DNA of 64,000 bases from Thermohalobaculum sp963721105 (GCA_963721105.1 CAVRHY010000007.1:1-64000); one strand, 5' to 3'; shown: positions 9,142 through 17,347, numbered from the stretch's first letter. Notes: generated from the letters alone by a model not told the origin. Numbers and translations: made by a program.

Positions 9142-9546
9142 ATGGCTCATCGTAACCGCCAAGGATTGGAGATGAGACAGAAACCCGGAATGCCCAAGCC
9201 GTCGGCGGAGAAGGTCGTGAAGGACATCCGTCGCCGGACGCGCAATCAGCACTCGTCCGAGGAGAAGATCCGGATCGTGCTGGAAGTGCTGCGCGGCGAG
9301 GAAAGCATCGCCGAGCTGTGCCGCCGCGAAGGCATCGCGAGCAGCCTCTACTACAGCTGGTCGAAGGAGTTCCTCGAGGCCGGCAAGCGCCGCCTGGCCG
9401 GTGACACGGCCCGCCAGGCGACGAGCCCGGAGGTGGAGGACCTGCGCGCCGAGGCCGCCGCGCTCAAGGAGGCGGTCGCGGACCTGACCCTCGAGAACCG
9501 GCTGCTCAAAAAAAGCATGATCGGGGCTGGGGAGGACGGGGAATGA
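9142..9546 (+). CDS. IS3-family OrfA
   Basis: A 134-residue DNA-binding subunit of an IS3 transposase. A basic N-terminus is followed by a helix-turn-helix (SSEEKIRIVLEVLRGEES, then ELCRREGIASSLYYSW) and a C-terminal leucine-zipper-like coiled coil (VEDLRAEAAALKEAVADL). An A7G run at 9508-9515 near the 3' end matches the slippery sequence used for the -1 frameshift that makes OrfAB. The stop overlaps the orfB start as ATGA. Confidence 0.85.
   Translation: MAHRNRQGLEMRQKPGMPKPSAEKVVKDIRRRTRNQHSSEEKIRIVLEVLRGEESIAELCRREGIASSLYYSWSKEFLEAGKRRLAGDTARQATSPEVEDLRAEAAALKEAVADLTLENRLLKKSMIGAGEDGE
9508..9515 (+). promoter_or_regulatory. A7G slippery site for -1 OrfA-OrfB frameshift
   Basis: Seven adenines followed by G lie 28 bases before the orfB start. 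orfB is in the -1 frame relative to orfA, and that frame is open from the A-run to the orfB ATG, so a fused OrfAB protein could be made by the programmed frameshift known for IS3 elements. Confidence 0.55.
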
Positions 9547-10334
9547 GGTATCCCGTGTCCGAGAAGCTGGAGATCATCCGCCTCGTCGAGCGGTCCCATC
9601 TGCCGGTGCGGCGCACCCTTGAGAAGCTCGGCATCCCGAGAACCGCCTTCTACCGTTGGTACGACCGCTACCAGTCCGTCGGCGAGGCTGGCCTGGAAGA
9701 TCGCAGCCCGCATCCCGGCCGGGTCTGGAACCGCATCCCCGACGACGTCCGGGAGCCGCTGGTGCGGCTCGCGCTCGACGAGCCGGAGCTCTCGCCACGA
9801 GAGCTGGCGGTAAGCTTCACCGACACGGAAAGGCATTACCTGTTAGAGGCTTCCGTGTATCGCATCCTCAAGGCCCAGGACCTGATCGCCAGCCCGGACA
9901 TGGACACGCTCGAACTCGCCCTCGAGGCATCGGGATGCGATCGGCTGACGGTGCGGCACAGACCACGCCTGCTCAGCGACAATGGCTCGTCCCACATCGC
10001 CCGCGAGCCACCGACCTGGCTGAAGGACAAGGTCATGGATCACGTCCGCGGCGCCCCAACCACCCCCAGACGCAGGGCAAGATTGAGCGCTGGGCAGCAG
10101 ACCCTGAAGAGCCGGATCCTGCTCGAGAACCACTAACTTCCCGGCGCCCTCGAAGCCGCCATAGGTGACTCCGTCGAGCACTACAACCACTGACGCTGCC
10201 ACGAGAGCTGCGGCAGCGTCACGCCCGCCGATGCCTACTTCGGCAGGGCTGCGGCCATCCTAAGCGACAGGAGGAGGATCAAGGAGGAAACCTTTCGTCA
10301 GCGCGGCTTCCTCAATCAGAGCCGCGTAGCCTAA
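9543..10334 (+). pseudogene. IS3-family OrfB, internally deleted with stops
   Basis: The N-terminal winged-helix part is complete (MRYPVSEKLEIIRLVE to VYRILKAQDLI). Then about 50 residues of the integrase core, including the first catalytic Asp, are missing: the sequence jumps from LIASP to DTLELALEASGCDR. The second Asp (LLSDNGSSHIA) is present. Two in-frame stop codons (10134 and 10192 areas) interrupt the C-terminal part, which still reads LPGALEAAIGDSVEHYN and PADAYFGRAAAIL before the natural TAA at 10332. It cannot encode an active transposase. Confidence 0.8.
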
Positions 10335-10389
10335 CTCGCCGAGCCAGACCCTCCGGATCGTCATGGCCTCCGGTGTCCCGAATTATCTG

Positions 10390-10520
10390 ACGACGGACAC
10401 CGCGTCGCAGCTTCCTGCGGGAGAGCTTGGCGAAGAACCACTCGACGGCGTTGAGCCATGAGGACGATGTCGGGGTGAAGTGGAAGCTCGAGCGCGGATG
10501 CCGTGCGAGGGCATGCGCAG
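10390..10520 (-). pseudogene. IS630-family transposase fragment
   Basis: About 40 codons read HFTPTSSSWLNAVEWFFAKL and RRKLRRGV, equivalent to the Glu-containing C-terminal segment of the intact IS630 copies in this window but from a divergent element. Both sides are cut: by the IS3 right end at 10379 and by the IS407-like fragment near 10560. Confidence 0.65.
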
Positions 10521-10579
10521 AGGTGGCTCGTTTTGTCTGAGCAGTAGCCGGGGGCTGGTTAAGTGGATTTCCGCCTTGG

Positions 10580-11125
10580 TTATGCTGCCGCCGGGATCGG
10601 CTGCAGCCCGCTGAGATATGTTCGATCGGGTGTCCGCCCGCCAAGCGACGAATGGGGCCTCGTCCGATTGTAGAAGGTCAGGTAGCGCCCGATCGAGGCG
10701 CGGGCCTCGGAGACGCTGGCGTAGGCGCGGAGGTAGACCTCCTCGTATTTCACCGTTCGCCAGAGCCGCTCGACGAAGACGTTGTCCCGCCAGGCGCCCT
10801 TGCCGTCCATGCTGATGGCGATCCCGGCATTCTTCAGCACCCTGGTGAAGTCGACGGAGGTGAACTGGCTGCCCTGATCGGTGTTGAAGATCTCAGGCCG
10901 GCCGTGGCGGGCGAGCGCCTCGTCGAGAGCTTCGATGCAGAAGTCCGCGGAGAGCGTGATCGACAGCCGCCAGGCCAGGACCTTCCGGCTGAACCAGTCG
11001 ATGACGGCGGCAAGGTAGACGAAGCCGCGCGCCAGCGGGACGGAGGTGATGTCCATCGCCCAGACCTGGTTCGGCCGCGTCACGGCGACCTTCCGGAGCA
11101 GGTATGGATAGATCCTGTGCCCCGG
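10580..11125 (-). pseudogene. IS3-family (IS407-like) OrfB, 5'-truncated
   Basis: The C-terminal integrase core of an IS3 transposase is present: YPYLLRKVAVTRPNQVW, Asp in AMDITSVPLARGF, Asp in IFNTDQGSQFTS and the Glu region KGAWRDNVFVERLWR, ending at SSLGGRTPDRTYL. The N-terminal domain is missing; at about 11125 the sequence passes abruptly into an integrase gene in the same orientation. The catalytic triad is intact but orfA and the left end are gone. Confidence 0.8.
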
Positions 11126-11399
11126 CGCCGGCGTCGATGTCCTTCGCCCACTCCTCCGCGCTCTCCACCGACCACTCCGCTTGGCCTCTCAACGCGCCTT
11201 GGAGTTCCCTGACCTTGCCAAGGAACACGTCCCGTTGCCTGCGGGCCTCGGGTAGGTGGCTGGTTCCGGTGCCCAGCTTGATCTCGCCCCCGAACGGCTT
11301 CCCCGTCCACGGGCTCTTGAGGCCGATCAACTCGGCAGGGGTTTTCATCCGGAAAACGAGGGCCGATCCCGGCCCCCGCGAACGCTTCAGGTGCTGCAT
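11126..11399 (-). pseudogene. Tyrosine site-specific integrase, N-terminal fragment
   Basis: The first 90 or so residues of a phage/island integrase start at ATG 11399 (MQHLKRSRGPGSALVF) with GGCGAGG just upstream, and continue with GLKSPWTGKPFGGEIKLGTG and a SAM-like core-binding start. The catalytic domain is lost where the IS407-like fragment begins at about 11125. The gene begins 89 bases from the 3' end of tRNA-Ser and reads away from it, the usual position of an integrase at a tRNA attachment site. It marks the boundary of a dead integrated element whose body is the IS-rich region to the left. Confidence 0.7.
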
Positions 11400-11414
11400 G
11401 TCCTCGCCACCCTT

Positions 11415-11433
11415 GTTGTCCACTTTGGACAAC
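11415..11433. promoter_or_regulatory. Palindrome upstream of the integrase remnant
   Basis: GTTGTCCA-CTT-TGGACAAC is a perfect 8-bp inverted repeat with a 3-base spacer, starting 16 bases upstream of the integrase ATG. Its position suits a repressor operator for the integrase. The binding protein is unknown. Confidence 0.4.
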
Positions 11434-11487
11434 CCCGGCTTGGGCAACATCGGCTTTTCCTGAGGCATATCAACACGTTAGAAGGAG

Positions 11488-11577
11488 TGGCGGAGAGGGT
11501 GGGATTCGAACCCACGATACCGTTGCCGGTATACACGCTTTCCAAGCGTGCGCCTTCGACCGCTCGGCCACCTCTCC
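11488..11577 (-). tRNA. tRNA-Ser (anticodon GGA)
   Basis: Read on the minus strand the gene starts GGAGAGGTGGCCGAG and ends with CCTCTCC, a G discriminator and an encoded CCA. The anticodon loop is TTGGAAA between CACGC and GCGTG, giving GGA. The variable arm is long (about 15 bases), as in class II serine tRNAs, and the T-loop TTCGAAT is present. The 3' end faces the integrase remnant and probably served as its attachment site. Confidence 0.97.
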
Positions 11578-11632
11578 GCATCGGCGCGCACGCTAGTGTT
11601 TACGCGGAACGTTGACAAGCCCGTGTCGGGGT

Positions 11633-11880
11633 TCAGCCGATGTCAGACGGCTGGGTGTCGGTCGCGTCCCCGCTGGTGGTGCAGCTCTTGGATAGCTCCG
11701 CCGCCCGCCCACGCGCTTCCCAAATGGCGCCGTAGCGGGCGGGCGGCGGCTCGGTGGTCACCGGCGGATCTTCGGTAGGGTCGGGTTGCGACTGCCAACT
11801 GACACGGAAATCACCGATGACCGACGAGATGATGACCCAGCGGATCCTGTGGAGATCGTAGACCGCGTAGAACTCGTACC
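11633..11880 (-). other. Open frame following the IS481-like remnant, no recognised family
   Basis: From about 11880 the minus strand is open through WVIISSVIGDFRVSWQ, a proline/threonine-rich stretch and ARYGAIWEARGRAAEL to a TGA at 11633. It has no start of its own and reads out of the transposase fragment, so it may be the tail of a phage gene truncated by the insertion. Nothing else is seen between it and tRNA-Ser. Confidence 0.25.
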
Positions 11881-12053
11881 GCCGGTTGACTGCATGCGCT
11901 CGACACGGCCGTTGAGCTCGGGCGAGGGGGGCGGCGAGCGCCAGAGCGCGACGCGGGCCGCGCAGGCGGCCTCGAAGCGGGTTTGAACGCGGAGCCGCCT
12001 TCGGTGTCGATGGCGCGGACCGGGAAGGGCGCCATCGACACCGGGATGGTCAT
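11845..12053 (-). pseudogene. IS481-like transposase fragment
   Basis: Integrase-core pieces in three frames: PVRAIDTEGGSAF, then TRFEAACAARVALW and PPSPELNGRVERMQ (the Glu-containing NGRVER motif), then YEFYAVYDL. These match the end of the catalytic core of IS481-type transposases in order, with two frame changes. Only about 70 codons remain. It separates the prophage tail genes from tRNA-Ser. Confidence 0.6.
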
Positions 12054-12334
12054 CGCTCGCGGATCCGCAGCTGCAAGGTCCGCTCGATCGTCCGGGGCGG
12101 CACGTTGTCGGTGACGACGCGGTAGGCGATCGTCGCGTTTGTGCCATCGGTCCCGCCGCTCACCCATGCGGTCACGGCGGCCCCGGACATGCTGTCAGTG
12201 TCCAGCGTCGCCCCGTCGGCGGTCACGGTGTACGAGGACAGCGCCTCGCCGTCGGTCAGGTCTGCCGTGAAGTCCCACTCGTAATCGAGCACCTCGTCGG
12301 GATCTTTCGGGGCGGGCGCAATTGCAGAGACCAT
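12050..12334 (-). CDS. Phage fiber-tail adaptor-like protein
   Basis: A 94-residue protein beginning with a KDPDEVLDYEWDFTADL motif, followed by a beta-rich IgG-like segment (YTVTADGATLDTDS, then VTAWVSGGTDGTNATIAYRV). This arrangement is typical of small phage adaptor proteins encoded next to tail fibre genes. It follows the glycine-rich tail protein with 18 bases between them and is in the same transcription unit. No frameshift is seen. Confidence 0.55.
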   Translation of the reverse strand: MVSAIAPAPKDPDEVLDYEWDFTADLTDGEALSSYTVTADGATLDTDSMSGAAVTAWVSGGTDGTNATIAYRVVTDNVPPRTIERTLQLRIRER

Positions 12335-12352
12335 TCAGTGTTCCTCCCTCTG

Positions 12353-13765
12353 TCAGGATTCGAAGCGTCGCGGTGTGGCGACGGATGCGAAGCGCCGGAA
12401 CGCGGACCCGCTCGCGAAGCTGCGCGCGTCCGGCGCGCGGGATGACCCGCCCAACCCGGCACCGGGGACGATGCCAACCCCGCCTGCCGTGCCCGGCGGG
12501 GGGAACGCCACGACCGTCGCGGAGACGGAGGGAGCGATGCCCAACCCGGCAGCGGCGCCTGCTCCGGACGCCGCGATGACGAAGTCGATGATGACGGCGG
12601 TTGCGACGGCGGCGATACCGGCCCCCGATGCTGCCCCCGCCGTCGGCGACGCGGACGCACCTGCGGAGGCGCCTGCGGACACGGCCGGGGCGATGCCAGT
12701 TCCCGAGGCCGCTCCTGCCGCAGGCGCCGCGGTCACGGCTGCGGACGCTGCCGGGGCGAGACCCGCACCCGTGGCACTCCCTGCCGCGGGAGAGGCGGCT
12801 GCGCCTTCCGACGCCATCGGAGCGACGCCCGCTCCGATGGCGCTGCCAGCTCCGGACGTCGCGACGCTGCCGGCGGTCGCGACGGGGGCACGGCCGGCCC
12901 CCGAGGCCGCCCCCGCCGTCGGCGACGCGGTCTCGCCGGTGGCCCCCGCATCCTCGAGAAACCGCAGGATGACGATGCCGTTGCCGCCCTTGCCGGCAGT
13001 CTCTGCAGGCGCGTCGCCGTTGCCCGTGGCCGACCCGCCCTGACCGCCGCCGCCGGTGCCGTCCTGGCCATTGGGGGAGCCGTCGGCGCCGCCCCCTCCG
13101 CCGAGGCCGCCATTCGCCGCGCCCTGGCTTCCCCGCCGGCCAGCGCCGCCACCAGCGTAGTAAATGTCCGCTCCGGTTATGGCTGACTGCAAGCCGATGC
13201 CACCGTCCGTGGCTGAATTGCCGGTAGCGGTGACGCCGGGGCCGCCGGCGCCGCCACCGCCCGTGGCGGGGAGGAAGCCGTTCGGGTCGCCCCCGGCGTG
13301 ACCCTGTGCGGTCGTGCCGGCGCCGGGCGATGCCGTGCTTATGCTTGACCCGCCGCCAGATCCGCCGTCGATGCCCGCGTCATTGATGTTCTGGACGCCC
13401 CCGCCGCCACCTCCTTTCGCGGGGCCGCCGATCTGGCTGGCGCTGGCCAGGGTGATGTCCGAGTCACCACCATTGCTTCCTCGGGCGGCGGCGGCGGGGG
13501 CCTGCGCCCCGAGTCCCACGACGATGTCGTAAGTCGCTGCCGTGGCCGTGAATGCGCCCGCCAGAAGACCGCCGGCGCCACCACCAGCCCCTCGGGTGAA
13601 TTTGTTGCCGGCTCCGCCGGAGCCGCCTCCTGCGACCACGAGAAACTCGACATCGCCGCCGGCCGAGATCGTGACCGAGTGCGCCGTGCCGGTGCGGAAC
13701 TCCAGCACGCGATACGCACCGTCGAGATAACTCGCGTCGGCGGTCGAGGATGAAACGGCTGGCAT
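12353..13765 (-). CDS. Glycine-rich phage tail/fibre protein with C-terminal Ala/Gly repeats
   Basis: A 470-residue low-complexity protein. Residues about 40-280 form a glycine-rich domain (FLVVAGGGSGGAGN, GGGGAGGPG, ending IVILRF), a pattern known from phage tail fibres and adhesins. Residues 285-430 consist of about six imperfect repeats of roughly 22-26 residues with a core like AGAASGAGxAPVA. It lies six bases downstream of the putative glycoside hydrolase gene and upstream of the adaptor gene. The repeats show as GC-rich tandem DNA between about 12530 and 12930. There is no signal peptide, as expected for a virion protein. Confidence 0.55.
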   Translation of the reverse strand: MPAVSSSTADASYLDGAYRVLEFRTGTAHSVTISAGGDVEFLVVAGGGSGGAGNKFTRGAGGGAGGLLAGAFTATAATYDIVVGLGAQAPAAAARGSNGGDSDITLASASQIGGPAKGGGGGGVQNINDAGIDGGSGGGSSISTASPGAGTTAQGHAGGDPNGFLPATGGGGAGGPGVTATGNSATDGGIGLQSAITGADIYYAGGGAGRRGSQGAANGGLGGGGGADGSPNGQDGTGGGGQGGSATGNGDAPAETAGKGGNGIVILRFLEDAGATGETASPTAGAASGAGRAPVATAGSVATSGAGSAIGAGVAPMASEGAAASPAAGSATGAGLAPAASAAVTAAPAAGAASGTGIAPAVSAGASAGASASPTAGAASGAGIAAVATAVIIDFVIAASGAGAAAGLGIAPSVSATVVAFPPPGTAGGVGIVPGAGLGGSSRAPDARSFASGSAFRRFASVATPRRFES

Positions 13766-13771
13766 CGCGCG

Positions 13772-15529
13772 TTATCCGGCCGCATTGTCGGAGGGCAGGG
13801 CGGTCACGTTGATGGATGGCGGCGAAGCCCCGGCGGGAAGCGCCACGGCGACTTCGATCGTGAAGCCGAACGTCATCATCTCGGGTGATGGCTGCGGTTC
13901 CGGAGTGGGCTCCGGGTCGGGCTGCGGTTCCGGGATCGGCTCGGGCTCGCCCAGCACCCTCGGCGTCATCCCGTCCATCAGCACCGTCCAGCGCGGGGTG
14001 ATGTCGTTCATGTTCCGCCGCGAGCCGAAGCTGCCATAGGCCGACGATCCCGTGCATTCGACGTACTGCATGAACGGGCCGTCTCCGACCTCGTCCCATG
14101 CCTGCCACAGGACGCGATAGAGCTCCGCCATGCTGTCGCTGTAGCTGAAGTCCGACAGGAACGGCTGGAGCTGGTCGAGCTGCGCCTGCTTCGCCGCCTT
14201 CTCGTCCTTCGTGCCGGTCAGCTTGGGCCAGTGGTGCAGGTGCGAGCCGCCCTCGTAGAGAACGAGGGCCAGGCCGAACTCAGCGGCGACGGCCTTCTGG
14301 TCGCCCAGGAAGGCGGCGATCTGCGGGATCGAGTTCGGGCAGTCCGGGTCGAGCATCTTTCCGACCATCCAGCCGGGCGCGTCCCCGCCGCCGGTCACGA
14401 CCCCCAGCAACTCGCCCCGCAGATCGTCGTCACCGAGGAGCTTGCTGCCGAAATAGGATGTCGCCGCGATGGCGTCGAACACGGCGGCGGGGTCGATCCA
14501 TGCCTCCGGCTCGATGCCCTTCCAGCCCTCGGCCAGCAGCATCTGCCGGGTGACCCATGCGTTGACGGTCTGCACGCCGAGCACGTTGCGGTGCGGCCGT
14601 GTGCCGAACACCTCCCGGATCAGCGCCGCGGTCCGGGTCGCCAGCTTGGCACGATAGTTGGCGTGATCGCCCTCCGAGCCCCAATCGGCGGTCATCATGT
14701 CCTGGATGTCGTGCGTCTGCACCATCCCCCAGTTCCAGGTCTCGTTCGAGAACTCGAATGACGACACCAGGCGCGGGTCTAGGTTGTCGCGCACATAGCT
14801 CGCGAAATTCCGAACGAATTCCTCGGTCGCGTGCAGAGGCATGCAGAAATGCGGGTCGGCGCCGACCTCGTTGGCCAGGGCCACCATGACCTCGACCGGC
14901 ACGCCCTTGTTCGCGATCGACCAGCTGAAATGGCCCGGCGTCGGCATGTCGCTCCACGCCGACTGGGTGGTGCCGTTCATGGATTGCCAGACCATGAACC
15001 GCAGTCCTGCGGCACCTTTCAGCAGCGCCAGCCAGTCCGGGTTGAAGATCGCCCCCGTGTCGGCCAGCGCCTCCTGCTCCTCGCGGACCAGGCGGCCGCC
15101 CCGGATATGGTCGCCCGTCCCGTCCGGGTCTGTCTCGCTGATCTCGATGCCGAAGGTGCCGCCGGTCGGGTTGTCGAACACCACCCGTCCCGGCTCGGCC
15201 GAGACGTAGCTGGCTCGCCCCGTGATGCGCACCGTGCCCGCGCCCTCGTAGGTGAACACGTAGCGGCCCACCCGCGTCGCCGCGGTCTCTGCGTCGGCGC
15301 CGTTCCAGTCGTAGAGGGTGTAGATCTTCTCGACGTTGGCCGGGATGCGCGTCGGCCACCCGTCGGCGTCGAGAATGTCGAGCGTCTCGATGTCTTCGTG
15401 CTTGATGCGCGCGCCATCCTGCACGGCCGACCAGCCGCGCGCCATCTTCAGGTAGTCGAGAAAGGGCTGCTGCGGCTGCCAGTCGGCCAGCCCGGCCAGC
15501 CCGAAGGCGAGGTGACGTGTATTCTTCAT
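13772..15529 (-). CDS. Putative TIM-barrel glycoside hydrolase in a phage tail module
   Basis: An intact 585-residue protein. VSSFEFSNETWNWG (about residue 245) looks like the Asn-Glu acid/base motif of clan GH-A, and LVLYEGGSHLHH (about residue 425) offers a nucleophile Glu; secondary structure between them fits an alpha/beta barrel. The last 75 residues contain a Pro/Glu linker with an alternating EPxPxP pattern and a small beta domain. It lies one base before the tail-type gene and six bases ahead of the glycine-rich fibre gene. The likely role is a virion-associated enzyme that cuts a host surface polysaccharide; the substrate is unknown, and the GH assignment rests on two motifs only. 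Confidence 0.55.
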   Translation of the reverse strand: MKNTRHLAFGLAGLADWQPQQPFLDYLKMARGWSAVQDGARIKHEDIETLDILDADGWPTRIPANVEKIYTLYDWNGADAETAATRVGRYVFTYEGAGTVRITGRASYVSAEPGRVVFDNPTGGTFGIEISETDPDGTGDHIRGGRLVREEQEALADTGAIFNPDWLALLKGAAGLRFMVWQSMNGTTQSAWSDMPTPGHFSWSIANKGVPVEVMVALANEVGADPHFCMPLHATEEFVRNFASYVRDNLDPRLVSSFEFSNETWNWGMVQTHDIQDMMTADWGSEGDHANYRAKLATRTAALIREVFGTRPHRNVLGVQTVNAWVTRQMLLAEGWKGIEPEAWIDPAAVFDAIAATSYFGSKLLGDDDLRGELLGVVTGGGDAPGWMVGKMLDPDCPNSIPQIAAFLGDQKAVAAEFGLALVLYEGGSHLHHWPKLTGTKDEKAAKQAQLDQLQPFLSDFSYSDSMAELYRVLWQAWDEVGDGPFMQYVECTGSSAYGSFGSRRNMNDITPRWTVLMDGMTPRVLGEPEPIPEPQPDPEPTPEPQPSPEMMTFGFTIEVAVALPAGASPPSINVTALPSDNAAG

Positions 15530-15530
15530 G

Positions 15531-15980
15531 TCAGCTCTCCAGGGTGATCGTGTAGAGGCCGGCCACCGTGACGGAGAGCGGCCCGTTCGACGGGCTCAGC
15601 GACCCGCCGCCAGTGTCGAGGTCGCAATACATGATCGGGGTGTCGCCCGCCGCCAGCGAGCCGTTGCCGTCGCCATCGCGCACGATCGCCGCGTATTTCA
15701 CGGAGAAGGTGGACCCCGGCCATGTCTGGTCGTCGCAATCCAGCGTGATGGCCTGCCCGGCGCGCGATTGAGTCGCCGTGATCGCCGCGCCATGCGTGCT
15801 GTAGCCGTTGCCGTCCGCCACTTCCGCCGACGACAGCGACGAATAGGCGGTGTGCGTCAGGTCCGGCGTATGGCTGCTGGTCAGCAGCACCATACGGAAG
15901 CTGTCGCTGTCCCAGTCGATCGTGCCGCCGAGCACTTGCTCGAGGGCGTTTCCGTACATCTTCCATGCGCCTGCGGCCAT
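15531..15980 (-). CDS. Conserved phage structural protein (tail region)
   Basis: A 149-residue protein starting MAAGAWKMYGNALEQVLGG, with SFRMVLLTSSHTPDLTHTAYSSL and a beta-rich remainder ending VAGLYTITLES. The pattern of a short helical start, MVLLTS and TAYSSL matches a common family of phage tail-region proteins of unknown function. It is the first clear gene of the minus-strand module and is coupled to the glycoside hydrolase gene (one-base gap). No catalytic motif is present. Confidence 0.6.
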   Translation of the reverse strand: MAAGAWKMYGNALEQVLGGTIDWDSDSFRMVLLTSSHTPDLTHTAYSSLSSAEVADGNGYSTHGAAITATQSRAGQAITLDCDDQTWPGSTFSVKYAAIVRDGDGNGSLAAGDTPIMYCDLDTGGGSLSPSNGPLSVTVAGLYTITLES

Positions 15981-16219
15981 GGCGATCTCCTTTCAGCGCG
16001 AGGGGTGGGCGGTCGGCGATGTCCTGGTGCTGTGCACGTCCGACCCCGTCGGGAATGTCATCAATTTGTGGCAACAGCTTCTAATGTTGAATGCTAAATC
16101 GTCGGTTAATTCGCTCAGAATTCGACTCATTTCTGGCAAATGAAGTATTGACGAATTGTGAACAGATTGCATCGAGCGCGCGCTGCGCGCCAATTCGGCG
16201 CAGCACATTCACACTCTCG
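15981..16219. other. Intergenic, AT-rich patch upstream of the phage module
   Basis: Bases 16060-16170 are much richer in A and T than the surroundings and contain no convincing reading frame. Position suggests the promoter for the minus-strand tail genes, but no clear -35/-10 pair was found. Confidence 0.3.
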
Positions 16220-16405
16220 CTAGCGCGCCCGTGTGGAGTTGTCGCCAGCAGGCCGATTATCGCTTGCCCTGTCCTCGAGAACCGCGACGCGGCCCCTGAT
16301 GTCGTCGACGTGCTGCTGCGCCGCCACGACAGCGCGCCGCAGCGCCGAAATCTCGCTCCGCACGACATCGGAGGGCTGCGGCTTGCCCTTTTCGGGAGCG
16401 ATCAC
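16220..16405 (-). CDS. Small coiled-coil protein, hypothetical
   Basis: A 61-residue open frame from a GTG at 16405. VVRSEISALRRAVVAA and VDDIRGRVAVLEDRA have heptad-like spacing, so one helical coiled coil is likely. It has the same orientation as the tail genes and lies 240 bases upstream of them. There is no signal or membrane segment and no family recognised. An overlapping plus-strand frame is longer but less protein-like. Confidence 0.35.
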   Translation of the reverse strand: MIAPEKGKPQPSDVVRSEISALRRAVVAAQQHVDDIRGRVAVLEDRASDNRPAGDNSTRAR

Positions 16406-16952
16406 GCTACAGCCGCCACAGCTTCAGCACGCCCAACCTCGCCGGCGCGTCATCAACCTGGGCGAACCCCTCAATGTGAGACGGTCCCCTCCTCCTGAGG
16501 GACGAAGGAGTGAAATCCGAGCCGCATTCACGGACGATCACCAGCATGCCGGATGCAGGCTTCCGGCACGTGGCGCCCCCCCAAACCTGGAACATGGCCA
16601 AGCCGATCCGGATGCAGCGCAGCGGTTGAACGTTGCGGGAGGTCTCAGCTGGCCGGTCCAAGAGATCCCGAGAACGCGGTTGCCGCACAAAACCGCCGCG
16701 GACAACTCGTTTCCGAGCAGCCGCCTTGAGGATCGAAACCCGGCCCGGAAATGAGGTTGGATCGCGTATTGCAACGGTTCACCCGACCATCAACCGGTGC
16801 GCCGTCATGAGAACCGGGGGGTGGGATCGAAATCCGTCCACCTGTTGGTGGCGCCGAAAAATCTCTGCTCCCCGTTTTTTGTGCCTGGACCAGGCGCTCT
16901 CGTTCCGGGGTCGAGAACGAGACAAAACAGGCATTCCAGGTCAATGACTTGG
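16406..16952. other. Non-coding stretch between prophage remnant and tRNA-His
   Basis: No reading frame here has protein-like composition. It may be decayed phage sequence. A direct repeat of the tRNA-His 3' end that would show an attachment site was looked for in the window and not found. Confidence 0.4.
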
Positions 16953-17029
16953 TGGTACCGCCTCCCCGGCTCGAACGGGGGACCCCCAGATCCACAATCT
17001 GGTGCTCTAACCTACTGAGCTAAGGCGGC
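16953..17029 (-). tRNA. tRNA-His (anticodon GTG)
   Basis: Read on the minus strand it begins GCCGCCTTAGCTCAG and ends with A73 and an encoded CCA; the anticodon loop is TTGTGGA between CCAGA and TCTGG. The base before position 1 is T, so no G-1 is encoded, and the acceptor closes with a G1-U72 wobble. Absence of G-1 together with A73 is a known alphaproteobacterial trait. The 3' end faces the prophage remnant. Confidence 0.96.
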
Positions 17030-17154
17030 ACGCGGGGCTGATCTACCGTCGGGGCTGCGGGAATTCAAGCGGGCGCCGCGCGAAACTCTGGCGGGCGGAC
17101 CGGAGCCGGTGTATCGCCTGCGGACGGGCAGGCGAAGCCGGGGCGGGGCCGGGA

Positions 17155-17347
17155 ATGGACAGGAACGACGCGGAGATCGCCGCCGGGCTGACGGCCAGGC
17201 TGACGGCGGGGACGACCACCAGGGCCGAGCGCGTCGAAATGCCGAATGCACGTCGATTCCGACCAGGCCGGGGCGATCGCCCTCGAGCTGCGCGCCGCCA
17301 CCGCCGCGCGCAAGGTACCGCCGAGTAACCGGCGGAGGCGCCGATGA
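17155..17347 (+). CDS. Small hypothetical protein coupled to the SHMT-like gene (one frameshift)
   Basis: About 64 residues: MDRNDAEIAAGLTARLTAG and RAERVEMPNA, then, after a one-base shift near 17250, VDSDQAGAIALELRAATAA and an arginine-rich end. The final TGA (17345-17347) overlaps the ATG of the next gene as ATGA, which supports the corrected frame as real and translationally coupled. No family was recognised; an acidic to basic charge gradient is the only feature. A role with the SHMT-like enzyme is possible but not shown. Confidence 0.4.

Larger units (their letters stand above)
9108..10379 (+). mobile_element. IS3-family element, decayed
   Basis: Contains orfA and a damaged orfB in the arrangement of IS3 elements. 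A short inverted repeat, GGGACACC at 9108-9115 and GGTGTCCC at 10372-10379, marks the probable ends and gives about 1.27 kb. The element lies between two IS630 transposase fragments of different types. Confidence 0.65.

Noticed and set aside
17308..17325. Attachment-site repeat of the tRNA-His 3' end (GGTACCGCC)
   Set aside because: Only nine bases match, inside a coding region on the wrong side of the tRNA; likely chance.
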